This document shows, piece after piece, positions 15,001-27,000 of a stretch of 64,000 bases of DNA. The notes under the pieces were generated by a model, which saw only the letters and a list, made by a program, of their open reading frames with translations, did no database searches and was not told the DNA's origin. This stretch comes from Macquaria australasica (taxonomy: Eukaryota > Chordata > Actinopteri > Centrarchiformes > Percichthyidae), in contig SEMN01000591.1 in NCBI GenBank assembly GCA_005408345.1, positions 62,001 through 126,000 of the forward strand. The letters are read 5' to 3'. The translations under genes and the position numbers were made by a program. Within the stretch, counting starts at the first letter, position 1; every line of letters begins with the position of its first letter.

Positions 15001-18000
15001 ATGAAGATTTACAGTTAACGTGTATACATACATATATATACATACAACGCTAAAAATTTCCCCACTGTGGGACAATAAAGGCTTATCTTATCTTATCTTA
15101 TCTTATCTTATATACACCCAAAAATAAGTAGTTATAGTGGAAAACAGACTTTCAGTCGTAGTGGAGGTGAGGGTGGAGCAAAGATAATGTGCACCAGAAG
15201 AGCAGCGTAATGCTCATTAAGTAGAATGGGACACAGCTGAGCCGAGGTGACGCCTTCTTTTTTGTCAGCGTTATAGTCCAAAGCACAGCCTTATATTCAC
15301 TGTACAGACATGAAACAGAGAAAGGTGTTTGCGCTTTATGAATAAATGAAAGATTAAAATCATCAAAAAGAAAGAAGAATAGTGTTGAGCTTCTCCTTTA
15401 AATAACAGATAATGGATTAATACTCCTTTAAACCAACAGGATGCATTCACTGGTACGTTTATGATGGTTTATGATGCAGAAACCAGAACTCTTCCTCTCT
15501 TGCAGGTTCTGGAGAAACACCGAGCGACCTTCGAGTTCGAAGTGAACGAGGACGACGTGGAGGGTCGCTGGCTGAGGAACGGGGTGGAGATCCAGTTCTC
15601 GGTGGAGGAGAGGTTCAACTACGTCACCATCAGGAAGCTGCACCGCCTCACCATCTCTGAGACCTACAGGAGTGACGCCGGGGAGTACACCTTCATCGCC
15701 GGCAAAAACAGGAGCACCATGAACCTCCGAGTCAACAGTGAGTCCAGCAGGAGGGTCGTCACCTCAGAGGGACGGGTGGAGAGGCAGCACGGAGATTTAC
15801 TTCATTTATTTAACGCTCACATGTGGAAAACTTCCATTTCTCTTAAAATTCTCAGATTCATTTAATCTGCAACACTGATCATTTAAAATCCCAAGATCAA
15901 TGTTTGTATCTGGGCCTTTTCTCACTAACATGTAGACTGGGTTATTTTCCTTTGTTGACTATTTTCATCCAACATTTTTAAAACCGTGAATTGAGTTTGA
16001 GCCTATAATTTGCACTGCATACAATTTTATATTTATACAATATATCTGATGTGATTAAATCTATAAGAATCAAATCAAATTCAACCTAAATGAATCAGGA
16101 GATCGCTGCCTTTACCTTGCCCAGCTCACAACATAAAAAACAACTGTTTGGACGAATCATTCACCAAATGTCCTGAATCCAAACTGACATCATTTAATTT
16201 ATGAAAACTCAAAACACGTCATTATTTATTACTGAAACCTTTACAGACAACAGAAGAACTTTTCAGTAAAATAACAACATGAACTGTAAAAACTGAAGTT
16301 GAGTTCTTTTTTATATTTATCCACTATGATGCCAACAGATTATTTCATTGTGGATGAAATTGTAGAATCTTTTCTTGATTGATCAATTAATTGTATAAAA
16401 TGTCAGAAAATGGTGAAAAATGTTCCTCACAATTTCCTGAAGGTGTCCTCTTCATCTTATAGACCAACAGTCCAAAACCTAAAGATGGTTTAGAAGTGCT
16501 TCAGATTCTGGTGATACATTCAAAATGGTACGTGATTACAGTTCTCTTCTGTCCTGACTCATGAAATCTTTTATTTCCTGTCTCGTTCAGTCCCGGAGCC
16601 TCCTCAGATTCTCCGCCACATGGAGCCCCAGTCGGTGGAGGCAGGTAAACCAGCTCGCTTCTCGGTGCAGGTGAGCGGTGTTCCTCAGCCTCGGGTTTTC
16701 TGGTACAAAAACTCCCAGGCTCTGTCTCCGGGCTTCAAGTGCAAGTTCCTCCACGACGGCAACGAGCACTCGCTGCTGCTGATCGAGGTATTCCCCGAGG
16801 ACGCCGCCGTCTACAACTGCGAGGCCAAGAACGACTACGGCACCGCCACGAGCACCGCGACGCTCAACGTGGAAGGTAAGACAGGATGTTACACCTGTGG
16901 ATGAAGGACGAACAGGAACAGAGAAGTATTTTTTAATCTCCAGGACGTGTAGAGATGCAGGTGTGTGTGTATGTATGTTGTAGTGTCAGAGGTGGTCTCT
17001 CCGGACTCGGCTGCCACCGTCGCTCCTCCTGTCGTCATCTCACCCATCGCCAGCACCTCAGCCCACGAGGGAGAACCAGCTCGCTTCCAGTGCAGAGTCC
17101 GCGGAGACGGTAAGATGCTGAACTGTTACTTGAAGCTGCTATAATCAATATATTAATAATAACAGTGTATGAAGTGACAGTGTGTTGGTGTCTCTGAATG
17201 ATCAGCTGAATCTTTCTAGTGAGTTTCAGCTCCTTGTTTATCTGATCTCGTTCCTCTCAGCCTCTCAGAGTGTCACTTTCAGAATAAAAGCTGTAAAAAG
17301 TCACTGTCCACTGTCCAGGGCTCTTTAGCATTTAGCAGCTAAAGAGCCGTCCACTCAGAGCTCCGCCAGGACGGCCTCATCACACCGTTCATCATTAAAT
17401 CCAGCCGGCCATCACAAACCTTCTTTTCCTCTGTCCAGATGTGAAGATCAGCTGGTTCCACAAGGAGAAGGAGATCAAGCAGTCGGACTTCTTCAGGATG
17501 TCTCAGTTTGACGACAGCTGTCAGCTGGAGATCTCCAGGGTTTACCCGGAGGACGAGGGCGAGTATACCTGCGTGGCCACAAACAACGCCGGGACGGTGT
17601 CCTGCTCTGCCACTCTCACACTGGACGGTAAGTTTGTCACCACCAAGACACGTCTTTACCCCTGATTGAGACTGTACAGGTAAACAACACAAGCCAACAG
17701 TAGTCATGGTTACGAATCATTTTTATACGCCGTTAGTTATCATCTAATCTTCAATAGGTCAAATGTTATTTCAAGATCCTGACTTAATACCTGGAGATAA
17801 CAAACTGTGCACATATTTAGTTTTTAAACCTGTAATAAAGGAAAAACCTGAATAAATGAATGTAGATGTTTTCATACAGACTCACTAAATGGTTCAATGA
17901 AAAAGGAAAATGTTGTTCTCAACCCAACTGAACTTTTATGTTTGACTATCATCAAAACACAAAATTAAGAATTATCTTTATTTTGGTTTTTGCTTTGATT

Positions 18001-21000
18001 CGTCACCCCTGTGTAGAGGTACGACAGCAGATCACAGCGCTGTTCTTTACTGAAACTTAAACATATCCCAGTGAGCATCAGTTGGTTTGAAGTTGAAAAG
18101 ACACAAAGAACCTGAATTTGGTTGATGAGTAGCATTTTGATGACTGTATTGGCAGCGAACAACATAAGGATTTAACAAGGTGCTCGTATATTCAGATTTG
18201 GTGTAGAAATACCTTAATTCTTGACTGTTGGCTGGTCTCCATGTTAGAGTCAAGACACATACCCTTACCTCTTCCCTGAGAGGTTATCACACTACTTCCT
18301 CCTTTGCTTCAGAGAAAAGGACGGTCATTATTCTCACGGCGAGAGAGGTCACCTGTCAGAAAACGTAAAAAAAGGTTGTTTTAGACATTTGAGAAAATGA
18401 CTGATGGTTTCATTTTTCAGTTTCTTAGTAGCAGATTTAATAAATGTCTTTCCACCAAACGCAGACTGGTTTAAAACCAAAAATCACCCAAACTGTGCTG
18501 ACTGGGATGAATGTAAATCAAACAAAGCACATGAAGTCAATGACCATGCTTCCTTTCAGGGCAAAAACTAACAGTGGACAGTCCTGCTGAGTCTCAGTGG
18601 CATGTCTCCACCAGCCTCACCAGTCTAAAGAAACCTTCCATTGGCCAAAAGCCAGTGTTCATCCAGCAAATCACGAGCTGCACAGTGTCACACGGGGAGG
18701 TGGCACGCTTTCATGCATGTGTGTCCGGCATGCCGAAGCCAGAGATAAGCTGGTTCCACAACCGGCAGCCAGTTCAGCCCACCAAGAATGTGGTGTTTCA
18801 TTTCGATGTGGTGACGAACGCCGCCATGCTCATCATAGTCGATGCTTTCTCTGAGCACGCGGGGCAGTACATGTGCAGGGCCGCCAATAACGCTGGAGAG
18901 GCCGCATGCTCGGCCACGCTCACCGTAACCAAAGAAGAAGAAGAAGGTAACTTCAGGATCCGTCGGCTGCAGCCAGATTCCCTCTGAAACCGCGCTCTAA
19001 AATAAATCCGTTTCTCTTCCTGCAAGATTAATTCATCCTCCTCAAACACCTCCTCATTGTCTTCAGACAAAACACCTCCAGGGATGTCCCGAACCAGTCT
19101 GCAAAATGAGTATCAGATCAATTGAAGTGTGCTTTAAATATTTTGTCAACCTTTATTCAACAAGCAAAGCCTCATTAAGATTAAACATATACTTTTTAAG
19201 AGTGTCCTATCAGAGATAGGCAGCAATAAAAATTAGTTCATATAACAAAAAACATACCACAAGCGATGATGATGATTAAATCACACATCTGTAATACAAC
19301 ACTCTACAGATCAATCAAATCAGACTTCAGAAATTCAAGCCCATATTCTAAGGCTATATGGAATCCAGGATTGGTCGATATTGATATCAGTTTGATATTT
19401 CATTTCCCCTCTCTTCTTTTATATAAACACATAATGCACTTTATTGATAAGGATCCCTTCAACATATTTTCACAAAGAATTGTGACTAAGATATGCACTG
19501 AGCAGGAGATCCAACAGTTCAGAAATACATTTTTCAATGATCTCTGATGGATAAATTATGGAATGGCGACATTACTTCCAAATGACCCCAAAACTGTAAG
19601 TCTGCCGATAGTTTTCCTGAAGTGACCCTGGAATATAAAAGCTTGATCGGGACATCCCTCAGCCCTCCTCCAGATCTTACTAACCTCACAGTTCCAGAAA
19701 GAGGAACCACTTTGTTCATGAATGCACCACTTTGTTTGAATCCTGGAATTATCACCTTTCTCATCACTCCCTACATGAACAAACTCATCTCTCCACCCTA
19801 CTTCATCCTCTCAGTCCTCACCCTCCTCTCTTCTCCCACACAGGAAAACTCTGGAAAACGCATGAAACTCACATGTAAACTCTCTCTGTTGCACCTCAAT
19901 CCTCCAGGAAACTCAAACCCTTCTTTGTCTGATTCACTTGGTGCCTCTGTGTTATGTGATGTCTGTATTACTTGCTCTTTCTTTTGTTTTTCACTATGCT
20001 AGTTTCTCCAAAAATATAGGATCGAACCCAGTATGAGTCATAAAACTTTCTTTTGTAGACAATTGAGACTTGAATCTGTTTGCCTTATGCCTTTGGATCC
20101 CGTAGTTTTGGTCCGTCAACTGAGTGAATTGAAGCTATTATTGCGTTTATTAAGTACAAGGTGTTAACAAATCATGAAAATACAAACCAGTTTAAGGCAG
20201 TTTACCACTGCAAGTAACAAAAGAACAAGTTAAAGAAGAAATGAAACAGTATTCAGGGTCTTCATCAGCGGAGAGAGTTTGCTCATTTGTCATGGTTGAT
20301 GGTTCAGTTGCCATCATGTGACCTAAGTATGAAAGTTTGATCAGGTAATAACAGATAACCCATATTCGACCAACAACTGAGCTGACTCCATCCGCTGATG
20401 TGGACCATGAGATGCGGTTGAGAGCTCACAAGTGGACATTGAGTTAAGATTATTTTGTCAAACTACCATTTTTATGGTCAAGAATGACACTTTAGTACTG
20501 TAGTTCTAATAGATAGCTCTACTTTAATGGGTTCATGTTTTCAAGTTTTGAATGAAACATTTTGCGATGATGGCTCAAGTTTCCTCAATTCATGGATCAA
20601 CCTTGATGGAACCCAAACACAGAAAATACATTTGAGTACAGCAAAGAAAAATGAGAGTGGTGGAAATCACCTCTTAATGAGAATGAATGTGTGAATGTTT
20701 GAAGACCCTCTCTGGATCTATCCCACATGGGATCAATGTGCTCATGGTGTGCTGATGAAATCATCTCTTTCCTTCACAGTGACTCATATGAGAGAGCAGA
20801 TTGAAGCCAAGATTGAGCAAGAAGTCAAAGGTGAGGTCACATCACATTTCTGACCATCATATATCAAAAACACCAGATAATTATCACACATGAAAAGCAG
20901 GCACAAAATCGAAAAGGGACAGTTTAACTAGATTTCTGTTTTACTTGATGAATTTTTCACTTCAGAAGTAGTCTGTCAGCGGGTAACTTTGATCCAAGCT

Positions 21001-24000
21001 TTGGCTCATTGAAGATGGTTTTGAGTGGAGAATGTTGAGAAAGTGGAGGAAAAAACAGATGTGTGGGTGCATGTGTTATGGATTATTTGGATTATAGTTG
21101 GCCTGCATTCACAGACTGCTTTTAGAGTTTGTAAATATGTCATTATGTTGAACTGTCCCTTTAAGTGATCTTTCCCCAGCAGCATGTCATCTTTATGTGT
21201 CTTGATAGAAAATTCCTTTTGTCTGTATTATTCTACCTGCTCTTATCTGATAATATTCCATGGTTTCCCCCAGGTGAGCACTGGTAGAACTTGCTTGTAC
21301 CAGTTTTTGACACTTGCGGTTTGCATCCAAAAGTGCGTTTCGTTTTGGCATGAAGGTTCCTCTGATCTTTTCCCAGAAAAGGTGCAGGATATGTATCTTT
21401 TAAAGCTTCCAGATTTGAAATGCTCTTTAAAAGATATGGAGGTTCGCTGCATCTGGAACTGATACCTTCCTCCTGCAAAATATTTCTTAGCCTGGCTTGC
21501 AGATAGTGGGATGTGATTCCTGTGGTTTGCACTCTAAATAACACCAGTAAACTATATTAGTTCGAATAAACGCCTTCTCACCCAATTTTACAGCTTTATT
21601 TGTTTAAGTTTTGGAATATAATATATGTTTTGGAGAGCTTTGCCTCTCATTGATACTTGTGCATCATTTATTTCCTCTTAAGTTTAAGGATTAGAAAGGG
21701 CGTTTATTCTCCTGTCTGCAAGTCAGGTAAGGAATATTCTAGTATAAAGCCAAAGCAAAAGTAAAACAAGCGATTGTTAGCAGCCGATCTTGGAAATATT
21801 ATGCTTTTTTAATGATAATAAAATAATTTATGTTTTGAAGAAATTTCCACAGACGAAGGATCAAAACTTCCTGCAGGTTTCTAATAAAAAGAATCAAGTC
21901 TTGCGTTTATTCGAACAAATATGGTGAGTGAAATTATTTCTTATGGCATTGTGACTCCCAGCATGCATTTAATATTTCCATTAATGATTCATTCATATCC
22001 TTTTCTCTCTTTTTACCCCTGGAGGCTGTGTTGTTCTGACAGTTGTCTGTTCTGTTTGCAGAGCTGTTTTATCATGAAAGCAAAGAAGGAACACCACACA
22101 GCAGCACAGAACTCACCGGCACTCGACAGCTGAGAGGAGCCTTCTCCGACACTGAGGACTTCCTAGATCACGGCCTGGTGTCAGCCAATCGTTGCTCCAG
22201 CAGAACCTCCTCCATCACCTCTTGGTCGGAGAACATCAAACCTTCTTTTACAAAGAAACTCAAGTTCCAGTCAGTCGTGGAAGGAGAACCAGTGGAGTTA
22301 AAGTGTAAACTGGTTGCTTGCCCTCCGCCAACTATCCTCTGGTTTCATAATAATAGATCTATTCCTAAAGAGCGTAGACGTAGGATCTGTACTGACAGCA
22401 GAATGCACATGCACACTACCAGTCTGGTTATCGATAGTATCAAAGAGAAGGATGCGGGCAGTTATAAAGTAATGGCGATAAACACAGAGGGTTCTGCTGA
22501 GTCCACAGCATCACTTTTGGTGTCGCTGAAGGAAGAGCAGTCTGCTAACTACCTGGGCTTTGTTAGGCGCTCTGCCAAAGCTCATGAAAGCATAGACACA
22601 ATGGCAGAGGAGAGGAAAGAGAGGAAGTTTAGGGTCGACCTCAGGTGTGTGGGGTCTCCATTTGACAAGATGTCCAAAGTCCATCAGGGAAGATCTAGAT
22701 CTAAGAACTCTCTAGTGCGTACTGTGTACTTTAGGTCCAGTTCCCATTCAAAAGAAAAAGAGGCAGAGAAAGAGTCCAAATGCTTGGAGACTGCCTCTGA
22801 GCGTGCCCCATCCCCTCCACCCATGTTTGAGAGGTCTGAGCGCTTTAATGACAGATTCAGTGATATCTACTGTGACCAGCGCACCGGTGCCAGGTTCAGT
22901 GACAAGTTCAGTGACAGGTGCAGCGACAAATACAGCGAGAGGTTCAGTGACACTGAGAGCCTTCACAACGAGGTAAGAACAAAACTTACCACCCTCCAAA
23001 AAGCTGTCAAACAGAAGAAGAGGTTATCTATCTCTACCATGTCCTCCTCTGAGTTTGAGTTAGAATCAGTTGTCAGTGAGTCGAGCTATGCAGATTATGT
23101 GGAGAGGCTCAGGGTCAAGCCTGCCTCTCTGCCTGATGTCCAGCATTTCAGTCGACCCTTCGATTTGGTGGAGAGTCATAGGGAGTTTCAAGGTAAAACC
23201 TCAAGCAAGGAGCCCTCTCGTTCTCGTGTGAGACATTCTTTTGAGCCCCAGTCCAGAACCAGGGCCATTCAAATCATGAGAGGTGACTTGGTTGATACAC
23301 TGGTGCCACAGACAGAAAGGAAATCGAGTGAAAGATATTCAGAGACACTGAAGGATAAAAAAGTTCAGAGTTTTGTTGAATCTCAGGCAGATGTCAGATT
23401 CAAGCAGATGATGAGTGAACATCACAGTGCGGTTGCTGACCAAAAGGTGGAAGCTACAAAGGTTGAGTTCGAGCTACATCACCCTGAAGTCCCATACTCT
23501 GAAACATTAGCATATCCAGAAACTACAACATACACTGAAAGCAGGGAATCTGTTAGAATTGTGCCTACTCAAGAGGATGTATCACTCATGGAGTCACCCA
23601 GGCCTAAGCCAGTCACATCTATCAGGGAGAAGTTCCTTAGTGAAACAGTAACACCAGAAGACATTGCAACAACAAAAACAGTTGAGCCATATGAAGAGGA
23701 GTGTGCAGGGGAGTCTTTAAGGGCTCAGTATGAGAAGAGCCTGGAAGCTGAACGGATGGAGTGTGAAGAAAAACTCCTTGCCCTGCGGATCATGAAATGG
23801 CAGCAAGGGAGTAGGATGTCAGAAGAGGAGACATTTCACCCTGAAACTGATCTGCCCATGCCAGCAGAGACGCAGTACATGGAGCCCGCGGGGCAAATTT
23901 ACACCCAGCGGGAGGTGGTGGAGAAAAGAGCAACTCCATCACCTAAAGTAAAAGCCAGAGGAGAAGAAGTTGAAACGTCCGCCTCTTTGCTTACAAAGTC

Positions 24001-27000
24001 AGCTACAATGGAAACCAGATTAGAAGAAATGGAAGGTGAGGTACCACTCATCCTGGCACAAAAATCACCCAGAATAAAAGCTAGAGCAACAGAAGTGGAA
24101 GCAGAATTGTCGCCTAGAACAAATGCCAGGGCAGAGGACAGACTCAGAGAGTCACCCAGGCCAAAGCAAGGCAAATCTATAAAAGAGAGGTTCCTTAGTG
24201 AAGCTGTAACACCAGATCACGTTGTAACAGAAACAGTTGAGCCATATGAAGAGGAGTGTGCAGGGGAGTCTTTGAGGGCTCAGTATGAGAAGAACCTGGA
24301 AGCTGAGCGGATGCAGTGTGAGGAAAAACTTCTGGCCCTGCGGATCAGGAAATGGCAGCAAGGCATGCGAATGTCAGAAGAGGAGACACCCCACCCTGAA
24401 ACTGATCTGCCCATGCCAGCAGAGACACAGTACATGGAGCCTGAGGGTCACGTTTACACCCAGCAGGAGGTGGTGGAGAAAAGAGCAACTGTAGACCATG
24501 CTACCATGTCAACACCTACGTCACCTAAAGCAAAAGGTAGAGTAGAACAGGAGAAAACCTCTGCCCCCTTGCTTAAAGCCAATATGAAAACCAGACCAGG
24601 AGAATTGGAAACAGTCATGCTGGTACAAAAATCACCCAGAATAAAATCTAGAGCAGCAGAAGTGGAAGGTGAGTCATCGCCTAGAACAAAAGCCAGAGCT
24701 GAAAAGATGTTGTTTGAGAAGACAAGAGAAGAGCGAGAGCTCCAGCTGTCAAGGGAGAACATCTCTGAGCTGAAGAATGAGAGTGAGAAGTTTGTCAGTG
24801 AAGAGGAGGCCTTGACTCAGCGAATAATGAAATGGCAACAGGATGTTCTGATGGAACAAGAGCAAGCCGTGAAGCCAAGGTCTGACTGGGTGGAGGGTTA
24901 CTCACCGATCCAGGCAGCGATGAACCCTGAGATTGTAAGAAATGTCACAGAGGCTTCTGCTTTAGAATCAATTCCACAACCTGAAGTGGTCCGCAGCAAG
25001 AAGACTTCCCCAGGAAAAACAGCCAAAGAGAAATTCCTTTTGAGTGAGTCAGTTCCTGCTGGTTTCCAAGATCAGCGGGGTGATAGCCTACAGTGGCCGC
25101 CTGCTGGCGAGCTGCTGACAGAGGGCCGTGAGACCAGGTTGCAGAGAGACAGTGAGTACTTTGTAAGTGAGGAGGAAGCACTGGCTCAGCGCATCCTGAA
25201 ATGGCAACAAGATGTTGTCGAACAAGAGGAAGTAGCTGAGCTGGAGTCTGAGTGGGCTTTGGACAATCAATGCAAACAACCTGGTTCTGGGTTGACATTT
25301 AACTCCCATGTTCCACCATTTGATAGTGAACCCCATCATGGTGGCATTTCTCATGAAACCCACCCCAGTGACCTTGCACCTCCACATACAACTCTTGCTG
25401 GTGGAGCCATACCAACAAAAAAACCTTCTCTTCAACATGCCGCTGGGCACGAGCCATCTCCTCCTCATGAGTCTTCTTCCATAACAAGGCATTCTCCTAC
25501 ACATGCTGGTTTACCGCACCAAGTAGGTGAGCCTATTGAAAGCTCTTACAGTTTAAAATCTAATCCTGTAAAAGACAGAACGGGTTGTGAAGCTTCACCA
25601 GTTCAGAGATACTCTCCAACCCAATTTACTTCCCAAGGTGAGACCCCTCTTGAACCTTCCAGAGAGTTTTCCTCAGTCATGACATGCTCCCCATGCCGTA
25701 GTCCACAGGAGGATCTGGGAAGAGAGGAAGACAGGAGGCGGAGCAGGGGGGAGTACCCTCTGACTGTCGATAAATCCAGTAGCCAACGCTTCCAGTCAGA
25801 GGTGAGAGAGGAGAGACGGATGAGAGAGGAGATAGGAACTACCAGAGAGAGCAGCAAATGGAGACAACAGAAGGATTTTGCAGGTGTGAGGAGAGAGAAA
25901 AGAAGCGGGGATTCGATAAGGTCAAAACAGGGTGGTGAAATGAGTGCAGAAAGCCTTGAACTCGGAGCTATAAAGAAGGAGGAGAGGAGAGTCCAAGAAG
26001 AGTCAAATTTGAAAGAGGGAGTTTACCAAACTCAAGAGTCTAAGAGGGTAAAAGAAGGGGATACAAGTGCTGGTGGCTCCTGTCCAGTATTTGTGAAAGA
26101 AATATCTTCAGTTAAAGTAAAAATTGGTGAGATGTCGGAGTTTACCTGCCAGTTCCAGGGTGACCCTCTGCCCACAGTCACCTGGCTCAAAGATGGCCAT
26201 CCATTAGCCCACAACCCTGATTACGATATCATGAGCAAGACTAACAAATCAAAGCTCACTGTCTTCTATCCAACAACAGACCACGAGGGGACATATGACT
26301 GTGTCATAACCAATAAACATGGCAAATCCATCTGCAGCGGCACTCTCGAGATCTCTGACAAAAAGATGGTGAGAACGTCAGGGGTCACACAAAAGGTGGT
26401 AGTTAAAGAGGAGCTAGAGAAGGGTGAGGAAAACCAGGAGAGTGTGATAGAAGCGGAACTTAAGACCTACATGGATTCAGGAAAGGCAACGCTACAGGTG
26501 CCTCAGGCGGTGATCCACAGACACTGCTGCTCGGATAAATCTTTTAGCTCTTCACCTGTAGAAATTAGAGTTACTGCTCCCACTCCTCTCCCTGGGATGA
26601 CAGAGGCAAGCAGTGAGGACAAATCTCAGGCTTTTACAGAGAAAACTTCAGATGTGCCAAGTGATGAGGGAGCATCTCAGACTGTCAAACATAAATTTAC
26701 TTTCTCCTTTGATGTGGTTGGTGAAGCTCCTCAGGTGGTCAGAGAATTAGAGAATATTACCTGTTCTGAGGGCAACACTGCTGTGTTAGAGTGTGTAATC
26801 ACAGGTGAACCTGCCCCAGAAATTGCATGGTATTATGACGATGTTTGTCTTGAAATCATGGCCGGAAAATACAGAGTTGAAGTAGATGATAAAGTGTATA
26901 GGCTGAATATCAACAGTTTTACATACGCTGATGCTGGAGTGTACAAATGTGTTGCTAGAAATAAGCTGGGAGAGGTCACAAGCATCTCTGATGTGGCATT

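Noticed and set aside
19622..20002. 126-codon ORF in the intron after the novex cassette
   Set aside because: Ser/Thr/Leu-rich low-complexity reading without splice sites matching the gene or any domain.
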